Shown: positions 1 to 9,000 of the stretch, piece after piece
How the letters are laid out: the number at the start of each line of letters is the position of its first letter
Position numbering within the stretch: position 1 is the first letter of the stretch
NCBI RefSeq assembly: GCF_002770595.1
Contig: NZ_CP022986.1
Coordinates: 3,472,001 to 3,536,000, forward strand
Direction of reading: 5' to 3'
DNA: 64,000 bases
DNA from: Chryseobacterium camelliae
GTDB taxonomy: Bacteria > Bacteroidota > Bacteroidia > Flavobacteriales > Weeksellaceae
Program-made: the position numbers and the translations under genes
The notes under the pieces: generated by a model
Seen by the model: only the letters and a program-made list of their open reading frames with translations
Databases searched by the model: none
Told to the model about the DNA's origin: nothing

Positions 1-938
1 TTTCCGTAATCAATCATCTGATTCATGGCATTTTCGGTCACTTCTTTTACGGATTTATTTCCTACCAGCGATTCATTCAGCATTGCAAGGCCCTTCTGGC
101 GCCAGTCGCTTTTGTTGATCTGCTCAAAAGACTTTTTCAGGGAATCCGTCATGTGGTTCAGGGACCCGACCAGGTCTCCGAGATCATCTTCGGAGGTGTC
201 CACAACTTTCTGGCTGTAGTCGCCATTGGCTACCTGGTTGGCAATTTTTCGGATGGCATTTACCCGTCTTGTGATCTCAAGGTCCTTTGCTTTAAGCTCA
301 TTTTCGAGTTTCTCACGTCTGATCAGGTCATTGCGCAGTTTAATATAAAAAAATACCGTAACCACCAAGGCGGCAATGGCAGAAAGAACGATAAATATAA
401 CCGTTGTGGTAGAGGCTTTTGTAAGGCTTTTATTTTTAATTTCCAGTTGCCGCTCTTCATACTGGACGAAGTCCTGAACCAGTTTCCGGCATTTATCCAT
501 GTAGAATTTGCTGGTCATCATCTGATCCTGGGTCAGGAGAACGCCTCTTTGCTTATTCTGGACAATCTGCCTGAGATGCTCCATGTTCTCGTTGACGTTT
601 TTTTCCAGATCAGCTAACCGCTTAAGCTGATTGGAATCATCAATCTGGAGGGCTTTCGCGCGTTCTATAGCTTTCGGGAACTCAATAAGGCTGCGGTTAT
701 AAGGCTCAAGGTAATTTTCTTTTCCGGTCAGCTGATATCCGCGGTCTCCCGTTTCTGCATCCAGCAGGGCAATCAGTACGTCTTTTACCGCAGTGATAGA
801 CCGTCGGCTCTTAGACAGGCTTTCCCTGTTCTCCATCTGGTTCTGAATGCTCACATAAGATGCTATGGAACTGGCAATGAGGATAAGCAATGATAATCCG
901 ACTCCGAACTGTAAATTCCGTATGATTTTTTTCGGCAT
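1..938 (-). CDS. CHASE3-HAMP-GAF membrane sensor (probable histidine kinase), C-terminus outside window
   Basis: The reading frame starts at 938 and runs off the left edge, so about 312 N-terminal residues are visible. A membrane helix (residues 11-28) is followed by a periplasmic CHASE3 domain (about 35-170) with the signature DAETGDRGYQLTG at 60-72. A second membrane helix lies at 179-199, a HAMP domain at about 200-270, and what looks like the start of a GAF domain from about 285. Such proteins usually end in a histidine kinase, often with receiver domains, but that part cannot be seen. It starts 7 bases after the stop of the receiver-PAS-kinase gene, so the two are probably cotranscribed and form one signalling unit. 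Domain architecture is clear; the output and signal are unknown. Confidence 0.85.
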   Translation of the reverse strand, partial: MPKKIIRNLQFGVGLSLLILIASSIASYVSIQNQMENRESLSKSRRSITAVKDVLIALLDAETGDRGYQLTGKENYLEPYNRSLIEFPKAIERAKALQIDDSNQLKRLADLEKNVNENMEHLRQIVQNKQRGVLLTQDQMMTSKFYMDKCRKLVQDFVQYEERQLEIKNKSLTKASTTTVIFIVLSAIAALVVTVFFYIKLRNDLIRREKLENELKAKDLEITRRVNAIRKIANQVANGDYSQKVVDTSEDDLGDLVGSLNHMTDSLKKSFEQINKSDWRQKGLAMLNESLVGNKSVKEVTENAMNQMIDYG

Positions 939-944
939 AAAAAA

Positions 945-2414
945 TTAATGTAAAGGTAGGGTAAAATAAAATGTGGAACCTTCGTTGACTTTGCTTGACA
1001 GTCCGATAGTTCCATGATGCTGTTTGATGATTTCAGAACAGATGTATAGGCCGATGCCCATACCCTGAAACTGGAGTGAAGATTCTTCAACACGGTAGAA
1101 CTTACTGAAAACGGCTTCCTGCTTGAATTCCGGGATACCGATCCCAAAATCTGTAATGCTCACTTTTACGCCTTCATCATCCACAAACGTCGTTACGATG
1201 ATCTGCTGGTTTCTCGGTGAGTATTTGATGGCATTGGACAGAAAGTTAATGAGGACCTGTTCGATACGTATTTCATCAAAAGACATGATCATATCCGGCC
1301 TGGTGCCATGGCGCTCTATACGGATGTTATTCTCTTCATGCGTCTGCAGGATGGTTTCAATGGAATTGTGGATTACGGTCTCCAGATTACCCGGCTTCTT
1401 ATTGATTTTCAGTTTGCCGTTTTCTATTTTGGAGACATCCAGGAGATCATTGATCAGGGTATTCAGTTTTTCAATCTGCGTAAGCGCCTTCGTGACGAAT
1501 CCGGCTTCCGAGCAGGAGTCGTCCAGTTTCAGCTTGCGTTCCAGCAACTGGATGTATGCTTTTATACTGGTTAATGGTGTTTTCAGCTCATGGCTGGCGA
1601 TACTCAGGAATTCGTCTTTCTCCTTTTCCACTTTTTTCTGGTCCTCGATATCCGTAAAGGTACCGACCCAGTTTTTGACGGCATTACTTTCGTGTACCGG
1701 AGACATCCGGAGCAGATGGTAACGGTAGTCGCCGGATTCCCTGTTCCTGAGCCGTACTTCAAGATCCAGCGGCTTTCCTCTCTTTCGGCAGAGGTCAAAT
1801 TCTTCCTGTATATTAAGGTCATCCGGATGGGTTTCCGGGAATTCTTTATCTGAGGCAGCATATTCATACCAGCGGGCATTCACGAAATCAACTTTCCCAT
1901 CTTCATTCAAGATGAAAGCAATCTGAGGAAGGGCTTCCAGCATAAGGTGAAAGTAATCTATCCTCGACTTCATGTTTACCTGCGATTCCCTTCTCCCTTT
2001 TACTTCCAGCTCCAGACTTTGCTGTGTTTTCTTCATGGCCAGGTTCTGCTCCTGAAGGTTATAATAGGTTTTTACTTTTAAGAGCAGGATTTCCGGATCG
2101 ATAGGCTTCGTTACGTAATCAATACCTCCGGAAGCATATCCGCGGGTTATAAATCTCTTTTCGGTATTTACTGCGGATAAAAATATAATGGGGATCTCTT
2201 TGGTTTTACTGTATCCGGCAAATGTTTCTGCCACTTCAAAACCATCCATGTCCGGCATCTGTACATCTAAAATAATCAGTGCATAATTATTTTTAAGTGC
2301 TTTTCCTAACGCCTCTTCCCCGGAAGTGGCTGTATCTACCTGGAAATCCCTGGATTCCAACAGCTTTTTTAGGGAATAGATGTTGTTTTGATTATCATCA
2401 ACAATTAAGATCAT
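945..2414 (-). CDS. Receiver-PAS-histidine kinase hybrid
   Basis: A 489-residue soluble signalling protein. The N-terminal receiver domain (1-120) has the acidic pair D6/D7, phospho-acceptor D50 and K103. A PAS domain spans about 155-255. The HisKA helix carries H275 in SIASHELKTP, and the HATPase domain has the N-box around N390/N394, the G1 box DFGIG (422-426) and the G2 box GMGIG (451-455). All catalytic residues are present, so it should autophosphorylate. A receiver at the N-terminus means kinase activity is probably set by an upstream phosphodonor, plausibly the CHASE3 sensor encoded immediately downstream. No membrane segment is present. Signal and target are not visible. Confidence 0.9.
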   Translation of the reverse strand: MILIVDDNQNNIYSLKKLLESRDFQVDTATSGEEALGKALKNNYALIILDVQMPDMDGFEVAETFAGYSKTKEIPIIFLSAVNTEKRFITRGYASGGIDYVTKPIDPEILLLKVKTYYNLQEQNLAMKKTQQSLELEVKGRRESQVNMKSRIDYFHLMLEALPQIAFILNEDGKVDFVNARWYEYAASDKEFPETHPDDLNIQEEFDLCRKRGKPLDLEVRLRNRESGDYRYHLLRMSPVHESNAVKNWVGTFTDIEDQKKVEKEKDEFLSIASHELKTPLTSIKAYIQLLERKLKLDDSCSEAGFVTKALTQIEKLNTLINDLLDVSKIENGKLKINKKPGNLETVIHNSIETILQTHEENNIRIERHGTRPDMIMSFDEIRIEQVLINFLSNAIKYSPRNQQIIVTTFVDDEGVKVSITDFGIGIPEFKQEAVFSKFYRVEESSLQFQGMGIGLYICSEIIKQHHGTIGLSSKVNEGSTFYFTLPLH

Positions 2415-2730
2415 AAAGGGTAAAAAATAGTCTATGATTAGTAGTGGTTACTTAAGTTTCCAAAAGTAGTCACAGTAACAGCAAAAATTGGGCTATTTTT
2501 AACAAAATCTTATAAATTCAGTAAAATATTGTTAAATAAAAGTCTCAATAAGGGACATTATTTGTAAGCCCATGTGCTGATGCTTAATCTTATCCGGGAT
2601 TTTCTTACAGGATTTTTTTACTTCTGAATCTGTGGAATTTCTCCTGAATTTAAAAGCAGCAGGCCATCCCGCTTGTTTTTTTAGTCAGAATAAATGTAGT
2701 ATGGACTAATCAAAGGATAATCGGTAAAGG
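2415..2730. other. Intergenic region, no gene seen
   Basis: AT-rich spacer upstream of the receiver-PAS-kinase gene. On the minus strand there is a possible -7 box TACTTTTG (2461-2468) without a well-placed -33 TTG. No coding region or strong hairpin was recognised. Confidence 0.5.
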
Positions 2731-3177
2731 TTAATCCTGGGATTTGTTTTTTGCTTTATTCTTACTGATCCATTTATACAAAGTGGTTTTTGGAATGCGG
2801 TATTCCTCTACGATTTCCAGCTTCGTCTTCTGTCCGGATTGTAACAGCTCCAGAATGTAATCGATCACCTCCTGGGTATAGATATTCTTGCGGAATTCCG
2901 GGAGTTTGCTTTTATGGGTCTTTGTCTTATTAGGGTTAGTCTCCTGTGGTGGTACGGGATATAAAATCAAATGTTGACTGTAAAGCCTGAAAAAATCGTG
3001 TTTAAGAAGTTTACTCCACCTCAGCAGCACTTCAGTTTTAATGCTTGGAGATTCGTACATCAACTTGATGTCTTTTTCTTCCAGCTGTAGAAAACCACAG
3101 ATGCGTGACATTTCCAGTCCGCTTTCCTCCACTTTTTTCTTGATCAGCTTTCCGATATGCAGTGTTTTAAAATCCAT
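2731..3177 (-). CDS. Double helix-turn-helix DNA-binding protein
   Basis: About 148 residues, starting at the Met before DFKTLHIG because the paralogue at 25549-25977 aligns from the same point. An XRE-like N-terminal half contains IGKLIKKKVEESG and RWSKLLKHDFFRLY. A Lys-rich linker follows, then a C-terminal transposase-like HTH (IVEEYRIPKTTLYKWI). No DDE catalytic domain is present, so it is not a transposase by itself. Similar stand-alone proteins occur in several copies in Chryseobacterium-type genomes, and their role is unknown to me. It stands alone here, with no partner gene, unlike its paralogue. Confidence 0.7.
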   Translation of the reverse strand: MDFKTLHIGKLIKKKVEESGLEMSRICGFLQLEEKDIKLMYESPSIKTEVLLRWSKLLKHDFFRLYSQHLILYPVPPQETNPNKTKTHKSKLPEFRKNIYTQEVIDYILELLQSGQKTKLEIVEEYRIPKTTLYKWISKNKAKNKSQD

Positions 3178-3513
3178 AGGATACATATATTAAATTCATT
3201 AATCATTGCAGTAGAATTGCCGGCGCCTACTGCAGAAGAGATTTCTTCATCATTGCCGGAAAGTTTTGGTGAGAGTTCAAATATAATGTGTAAGATGGTA
3301 TTACTGACTTATAGCAATGCTGGTGTTGTTAAGACTATCATTTGATTCAGGATCTATCATTTTTTAATCCTAAATAGTTTAACCGGTATTGTAAAATCAG
3401 TGCACAAATTTAATTATTTTACAATAATACACAATTAAAATTCTGATAGGGATCCATTAATTGATAGATGGTAAGAACTGCCTACGTATTATATTGTATT
3501 GCTGAAAAGCCTT
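3178..3513. other. Intergenic region, no gene seen
   Basis: AT-rich spacer between two minus-strand genes. A short plus-strand reading frame here has no ribosome binding site or recognisable protein and was not accepted. No terminator-like hairpin was noticed. Confidence 0.4.
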
Positions 3514-4476
3514 TCAGATATAAAAAGTCTGCGCTGCCTGGGCCATATTCTGGGACCGGATCAGATGCAGCAGCCTTATGGCGGCAGTCATTCCCATTTT
3601 GAAACCGTCATTGATCAGGCATTCATAAGATAGATCCAGGTATTTGGGCAGGGTCCCTTCGCTGATGGCTACGACTTTTACACTGTTGCCGCGGATATTT
3701 TTCTTGATCAGCATGCTGTGCAGGCCTGCCAGTGTTTCATCACTCATGGCAAAAAAGCCGTCGAAATCCTCATAATCCAGAAGGATGTCCAGTTTATCTT
3801 TTACGGTGTCCGCTGAATTGCAGTATACCAGCTTGTATTTGATATCAGGAAACCTGCTGATTTCTTTCAGGAAAAAATCTTTCCTTACCTGTGTCATCTC
3901 CAGGTTTTCATCCCCGAATACTGCAAGGACCTTTCTGCAATCTGCTGCTGCCAGCTGGTCTGCTGCCATGACCATATTCTTAGCATTATCAAAAATAACC
4001 TCGTCATATTCCTTTTGCGGTAATGTCTTATCAAAGATAACGGCAGGAATTCCCATGGCTTTGATCTTATCAAGGTGGTTCAGGTCATGGGTATTCCGGG
4101 TCAGTGAAATAATGATGCCGTCTACTCTGGAGTTGATGCAGGTAAGAAGATTTTCTTCTTCGATCTGATAAGACTCTTCAGAAGACAGCATAAAGAAATG
4201 ATATCCTTCCTTATGGAGTACCGATGAAATGCCTTTGATGATGGAAGGAATGAAGAACATGGAGATTTCAGGAATAATCAGACCAATAACTTTGGAAGAT
4301 TTTTTCCGGAAGTTAATGGCAAAGTCATTGGGAACATAATTAAACGTCTCTGCTGCCTCTTTTACTTTCTGTTTTACAGCACTGCTGATATCCGGATGGT
4401 CTTTTAGGGCACGCGATACGGTAGAAGTGCTGATATTAAGCATTTCAGCCAGGTCTTTTATGGTAATTCTTTTCAT
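3514..4476 (-). CDS. LacI-family transcriptional repressor
   Basis: A 320-residue LacI/GalR regulator. The N-terminal HTH (residues 4-24, TIKDLAEMLNISTSTVSRAL) and hinge helix are followed by a periplasmic-binding-protein-like sugar-sensing domain (about 60-310; SKVIGLIIPEIS at its start). It is divergent from the TonB receptor gene and separated from it by a palindromic LacI-type operator at 4601-4626, so it most likely represses the receptor-glycosidase-kinase-permease genes and possibly itself. The effector is probably a sugar released by the glycosidase; that is inference. Confidence 0.93.
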   Translation of the reverse strand: MKRITIKDLAEMLNISTSTVSRALKDHPDISSAVKQKVKEAAETFNYVPNDFAINFRKKSSKVIGLIIPEISMFFIPSIIKGISSVLHKEGYHFFMLSSEESYQIEEENLLTCINSRVDGIIISLTRNTHDLNHLDKIKAMGIPAVIFDKTLPQKEYDEVIFDNAKNMVMAADQLAAADCRKVLAVFGDENLEMTQVRKDFFLKEISRFPDIKYKLVYCNSADTVKDKLDILLDYEDFDGFFAMSDETLAGLHSMLIKKNIRGNSVKVVAISEGTLPKYLDLSYECLINDGFKMGMTAAIRLLHLIRSQNMAQAAQTFYI

Positions 4477-4600
4477 TTTGGGTTAATAGAGACAAGTTTT
4501 GGGTGAATTTAGCAATGATTTATCAGGTAATCTGTGTTAAAAAATGTTAATTAATAAGAGTGTTAATGTTAATAAAAAGTTAAATTAAAAATTTGTTATC

Positions 4601-4626
4601 AACCGCAAACGATTGCGCAAACGGTT
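4601..4626. promoter_or_regulatory. LacI-type operator
   Basis: The 26 bases begin AACCG and end CGGTT (inverted match). Inside is a second palindrome, CGCAA-N4-TTGCG, typical of LacI/PurR-family half-sites with central CG steps. It lies in the divergent region between the repressor gene and the TonB receptor, about 95 bases upstream of the receptor start. Confidence 0.75.
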
Positions 4627-4720
4627 GAATTTAATACAGGGTTTAGATACCGTTAAAACTGCATTTTGGACAAGGTAAAAAAAATACTTTTAGACCATAA
4701 CAAAAAAACTTCAGCAAGAT

Positions 4721-7138
4721 ATGGAATCAAAAACATTTACCAGATTGCTTATTTTCGGCGCAATGAATACCGCAGCATTCATGTTTGCCCAAAATACTGC
4801 CAATGATACCATTACCAGAGATAAAGCCATTGACGAAGTGGTGATTACGGGGAATGCCAATCCAAAGGCTTCTATTAAAACCAGTACTTCCATTTCCACA
4901 TTGAAAATGAAAGACATTGAAAATGCAGCGCCCAGGACGACCGCAGAAATTTTCAGGACGATCCCGGGAATCCGTTCGGAATCATCCGGCGGGGAAGGGA
5001 ATTCCAATATTACCGTGAGAGGGGTGCCGGTGTCTGCAGGAGGATCTAGGTATCTGTTGATTCAGGAAGACGGTTTGCCGGTGATGCAGTTCGGGGACAT
5101 CGCTTTCGGGACTCAGGACCAGTTCACACGTTTTGATTCGTTTGTTTCCCGTGTGGAAGCCTTACGAGGAGGTTCAGCATCGGTATTTGCCAGCAATTCT
5201 CCGGCCGGGATCATTAACTTTATCACTAAGACAGGCGAGAAACAGGGCGGAAGCATCATTCAGCAGGTAGGCCTGAACTACAGGAATTACAGAACTGATT
5301 TTGATTACGGAGCGCCGATAGGAAACAATACCTTCATCAGTGCCGGCGGATTTTACAGGGTAGGCGACGGGCCGAGAAAGACGGGATTCAATTCCAATAA
5401 CGGAGGACAGTTCAGGATTTCATTGCTTAAAAAATTTGAGAACGGAAGCTTCAGGATCTATGCGAAAGTCCTGGATGACCGTACAGCAGCCTATATGCCC
5501 ATGCCTGTTTCTGTAACCGGAACAGACAGCCATCCGAAATGGTCTTCAGTATCAGGTTACAATGCACTTACCGGTGCTTTGCAGACCATCAACCTTCAAC
5601 ACGACAGGACCGTTGGAGGCAATGGCAATATCCTGGACAGTGATATTTCAGACGGGATGCATTCCGTATCCAAGGCAATCGGCGCAGAATTCAACTATGA
5701 CCTGGGAGACGGGTGGAAATTTGAAGAAAAAATGCGGTATGCAGCTAATGGCGGACAGTTTATAGCCCCGTTCCCAGCGAGTGTAGGAACAGGAACAGAA
5801 ATCCTTTCTACTATTCCGGGATATGCCAGAGCGGTATACAGCGGAACCAATACAGCGGTGGATATGAATGCTTATTACATGAAAATGCACCTGTTCAATG
5901 TAACCCTGAATAATTTCAATAACTTTTTCAACGATTTCAATTTCAGCAAGAAATGGGATGGGGTAAAACTCAATGCGGGACTGTACAAAGGGCTTCAGAA
6001 TATCAATATGTCATGGGTATGGAATACCTATCTTCAGGAAGTCAGCGATAACAATGCAAGGCTGATCGATGTATACAATGCCGCAGGAACAGCCATAACA
6101 GACCATGGATTGCTGGCGTACGGTGTTCCGGCATGGGGCAACCTAAACAGGAACTACAATACCAAATATGATGTAACGGCACCGCATGCCCAGATTGAAA
6201 TCAATGCAACGGATAAGCTGACGATTGATGCAGGCGCAAGGTATGACTTCGGAAGGGTGTCGGGAAGTTTCTCCGGAGTAACGAATACCAAAACGGTGCG
6301 TGATATGAACGGCAACGGCGTTATCGATATTCCTGAACAGAATGTAGCCACCAATGACAATATCAATGTTCCGGTAAACTACAGATACGGAATCTTCGGA
6401 TATTCCGTAGGAGCCAACTATGCACTGAATAGCCGTAACGCGGTATTTGCAAGGGTGAGCCAGGGCGGAAGTGCTTCTGCAGACAGAATCCTGTTTTCGG
6501 GCTATAACTATACGAATAATGATGATCCGGCACTGGACGCTGTAAAAGTGAATAAAGTCAACCAGCTGGAAGCAGGGTATAAATTGAGAGGTGCTCAGTA
6601 TTTCCTGAATACAACCCTGTTCCTTGCCAATACTACAGAGGCTAATTTTGAGGCTACTACACAAAGAAAGACTGAGAATAAATATCAATCTTATGGTGTG
6701 GAACTGGACGGATACTACAAAATCAGCAGGATGTTCGATATTAAAGCAGGACTTACCTACACCCACGCAGAAATCAGAAATGCACTGGACCCTGCCATCA
6801 TCGGAAATATGCCAAGAAGAACACCAAAGCTGATGTATACGGTAAACCCTAATTTTAATGTTGAAAAATTAAGTGTTGGGTTCTATCTCATCGGTGTAAC
6901 CAAATCCTATACTCAGGATTCCAATAAGCTGATGATGCCGGCTTATGCCATTGTAAACCCTTATATCTCTTACCAGGTGCTGAAAAACCTTTCCGTAGCC
7001 GTTAATGGAAATAATGTATTCAATACCATTGCCGTAACCGAAGCCGAAGAAGGTTCTCTAGTTGGCGGTAACGGAATCATAAGAGCCCGTACTTTACCGG
7101 GAAACAGTTATAGTGTAAGTGTTAAATTTGATTTTTAA
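4721..7138 (+). CDS. TonB-dependent outer-membrane receptor
   Basis: An 805-residue receptor: signal peptide (cleavage near FMFAQ, residues 20-24), TonB box DEVVITG (38-44), plug domain (about 50-170) and a 22-strand beta-barrel ending in the C-terminal aromatic signature VSVKFDF. There is no N-terminal carboxypeptidase-like extension and no SusD partner downstream, so it is not a classical SusCD pair. The neighbours (glycosidase, sugar kinase-like protein, SLC45-type permease, LacI operator) indicate uptake of a small sugar, likely a di- or oligosaccharide. A possible promoter upstream has TTG at 4666-4668 and TACTTTTA at 4685-4692, with a spacing (16) shorter than usual. Confidence 0.93.
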   Translation: MESKTFTRLLIFGAMNTAAFMFAQNTANDTITRDKAIDEVVITGNANPKASIKTSTSISTLKMKDIENAAPRTTAEIFRTIPGIRSESSGGEGNSNITVRGVPVSAGGSRYLLIQEDGLPVMQFGDIAFGTQDQFTRFDSFVSRVEALRGGSASVFASNSPAGIINFITKTGEKQGGSIIQQVGLNYRNYRTDFDYGAPIGNNTFISAGGFYRVGDGPRKTGFNSNNGGQFRISLLKKFENGSFRIYAKVLDDRTAAYMPMPVSVTGTDSHPKWSSVSGYNALTGALQTINLQHDRTVGGNGNILDSDISDGMHSVSKAIGAEFNYDLGDGWKFEEKMRYAANGGQFIAPFPASVGTGTEILSTIPGYARAVYSGTNTAVDMNAYYMKMHLFNVTLNNFNNFFNDFNFSKKWDGVKLNAGLYKGLQNINMSWVWNTYLQEVSDNNARLIDVYNAAGTAITDHGLLAYGVPAWGNLNRNYNTKYDVTAPHAQIEINATDKLTIDAGARYDFGRVSGSFSGVTNTKTVRDMNGNGVIDIPEQNVATNDNINVPVNYRYGIFGYSVGANYALNSRNAVFARVSQGGSASADRILFSGYNYTNNDDPALDAVKVNKVNQLEAGYKLRGAQYFLNTTLFLANTTEANFEATTQRKTENKYQSYGVELDGYYKISRMFDIKAGLTYTHAEIRNALDPAIIGNMPRRTPKLMYTVNPNFNVEKLSVGFYLIGVTKSYTQDSNKLMMPAYAIVNPYISYQVLKNLSVAVNGNNVFNTIAVTEAEEGSLVGGNGIIRARTLPGNSYSVSVKFDF

Positions 7139-7154
7139 TCACGGACAGAACCAG

Positions 7155-7182
7155 GCGGAATAACAGGCTTATTCCGCTTTTC
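7155..7182 (+). terminator. Intra-operon terminator/attenuating hairpin
   Basis: Perfect 9-bp arms GCGGAATAA (7155-7163) and TTATTCCGC (7169-7177), a 5-base loop and a short T run. It sits between the TonB receptor and the glycosidase gene, only about 15 bases before the latter's start, so it should lower transcription of the downstream genes relative to the receptor. Confidence 0.75.
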
Positions 7183-7196
7183 TAAAAAATATACAT

Positions 7197-8342
7197 ATGT
7201 TCAAGGAAGAAGCTTTACATGTGATCAGGAAATCGGTCACGGAAGAAGGTTTGCTAGCGTCGGCGCAGCAGAAAGACAATTACGCCAGGGTGTGGGCAAG
7301 GGATTCTATGATGACAGGGTATGCCGGAATCCTGGTGAATGACGGTGAAATTCTTTCCGGATTGGAAAAATCTATCCTGACACTGGCCAAACATCAGGCC
7401 GGAAACGGGCAGATTCCTTCGAATGTGGTTCAGGGAAAAGCCAGTTTCGGAACGCATGTCGGCCGGACTGATGCTACGACATGGTGGGTAGCCATCACCT
7501 GTGAATATCTGAAGGGATCAGGGAACTCTTCGTTAGAGGATCAACTGAAAGAACCGCTTTACAGGGCACTTTCATGCCTCAAAACCTGGGAATACAATCA
7601 GCGCGGATTGGTGTACAGTCCGCTCGGAGGCAACTGGGCAGATGAATATGTAACCTCTGGCTATACACTTTATGATAATGTCCTCAGGTACTGGGCTTTA
7701 AAAAATGTTGCTGGGCTTTATGAAGATGATGATTTAAAAGACTTAGCGGAAACAACCAGACAGCTGATCCAGGACAATTTCATAAAAAATGAATCCGGCA
7801 TAGCCAGATACCACGAGACGGCCTATGCCAGAGCTTCAGCAAAACCCTATTTCTGGGCAGCGTTGAACGCGAACGGATATGACGAACGTTTTGACCTTGC
7901 CGGGAATGCACTGGCGCTGTACCTTGATTTTGATCTTGATATCAATGCTTTTTCAGATTTTCTTACTGAAATAAGCCAGGAGTTCAGCCACTGGATGCTT
8001 CCTGCTTTCTATCCGGTGATTTTTCCCGGTGATGATGACTGGAGACTGCTCGAAAACAATTACAGCTACAGCTTTAAAAATGAGCCATACCATTTCCATA
8101 ACGGAGGCTCGTGGCCCATTTTCTTGGGTTGGCTCTCCCTTGGTCTGAAAAGAAAAGGCATACAACATATCCCGGAACAGATTCTGGTACAGTATGAATC
8201 CCTGATGAACGAAAAGGGGCATCATTTCAGAGAGTATTATTCGACGGACAAATTATTGCCGCTCGGAACCGAGCAGCTTTGTTTTTCTGCCTCAGGATAC
8301 CTGATGATGATCCGGGAACCTGCTGCCTTAAACCCTTTATAA
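7197..8342 (+). CDS. (alpha/alpha)6-barrel glycosidase, GH100 invertase-like
   Basis: A 381-residue cytoplasmic protein (no signal peptide). Motifs such as YARVWARDSMMTGYAG (about 29-44), the GNWADEY segment and a late NGGSWP motif are typical of six-hairpin glycosidases. The overall pattern resembles GH100 alkaline/neutral invertases, with acidic residues in WARD and WADE as the plausible catalytic pair. If so, it would hydrolyse sucrose or a related disaccharide inside the cell, which fits the adjacent SLC45-like permease. Other clan members such as GH15-like enzymes cannot be excluded by eye. It starts 58 bases after the receptor gene and ends 8 bases before the kinase start. Confidence 0.7.
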   Translation: MFKEEALHVIRKSVTEEGLLASAQQKDNYARVWARDSMMTGYAGILVNDGEILSGLEKSILTLAKHQAGNGQIPSNVVQGKASFGTHVGRTDATTWWVAITCEYLKGSGNSSLEDQLKEPLYRALSCLKTWEYNQRGLVYSPLGGNWADEYVTSGYTLYDNVLRYWALKNVAGLYEDDDLKDLAETTRQLIQDNFIKNESGIARYHETAYARASAKPYFWAALNANGYDERFDLAGNALALYLDFDLDINAFSDFLTEISQEFSHWMLPAFYPVIFPGDDDWRLLENNYSYSFKNEPYHFHNGGSWPIFLGWLSLGLKRKGIQHIPEQILVQYESLMNEKGHHFREYYSTDKLLPLGTEQLCFSASGYLMMIREPAALNPL

Positions 8343-8350
8343 CTGATAAG

Positions 8351-8998
8351 ATGATTGGTGATATTATAGAATTGAATGAAACCCATCTGGCCACTGCCGG
8401 AGAAATATTGGAGATCCTGAAGAGGCAGTTCCCGTTAGCTCAAAAACACAAAATTGCTGTTGGGATTGCAGGTGAAAGCGGAAGCGGCAAATCTGTGACC
8501 GCTTTTGCCCTTCAGAAAGTGCTTCAGGAAATAAACATCAAGAGCCTCGTGTTGCAAATGGATGATTATTTTACGCTTCCGCCCAAAACCAACCATGAGA
8601 ACCGCCTGCTTTCCCTGGAAAATATAGGTCCTCATGAAGTGAACCTGAAAAAGCTTTCCGGAAATATAAAGGATTTTAAGAAAGGAATGCCAATAATAGA
8701 AAAACCTCTGGTCCACTACCGCGAAAACAGCATCCGGACAGAAGCTTTGGAGGTTGAGGAATGTAAGGTGATCATTGTGGAAGGGACGTATATCCTAGAA
8801 CTTGAAGATTTTGATTATAAAATATTCATAGACCGCAATTATAAGGACACCTATAAGAACCGTATGCAACGGAACCGTGATGAACAGAGCGACTTCGTAG
8901 AAAAGGTACTAGATATAGAGCATCGTATCATCCGGAATTTTAAAAATAATGCCGATCTTATCCTCGACAAAAACTATCAACCGGTAATTCCCCAATAG
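8351..8998 (+). CDS. Uridine-kinase-like P-loop kinase
   Basis: 215 residues from the ATG at 8351; an upstream in-frame extension would overlap the glycosidase gene. The Walker A motif GESGSGKS is at 41-48, followed by a DDYF motif (LQMDDYF) and a lid region with RNRDEQSDF, the layout of the uridine kinase/phosphoribulokinase family. Within a sugar-uptake operon it may phosphorylate a sugar or nucleoside instead of acting in pyrimidine salvage; the substrate cannot be read from sequence. It is tightly packed between the glycosidase (8 bases) and the permease (2 bases), so cotranscription is near certain. Confidence 0.8.
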   Translation: MIGDIIELNETHLATAGEILEILKRQFPLAQKHKIAVGIAGESGSGKSVTAFALQKVLQEINIKSLVLQMDDYFTLPPKTNHENRLLSLENIGPHEVNLKKLSGNIKDFKKGMPIIEKPLVHYRENSIRTEALEVEECKVIIVEGTYILELEDFDYKIFIDRNYKDTYKNRMQRNRDEQSDFVEKVLDIEHRIIRNFKNNADLILDKNYQPVIPQ

Positions 8999-9000
8999 CC

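Noticed and set aside
2731..3177. Insertion sequence around the HTH genes (also 25210-25977)
   Set aside because: No DDE or HUH catalytic domain, no terminal inverted repeats seen; kept as DNA-binding proteins.
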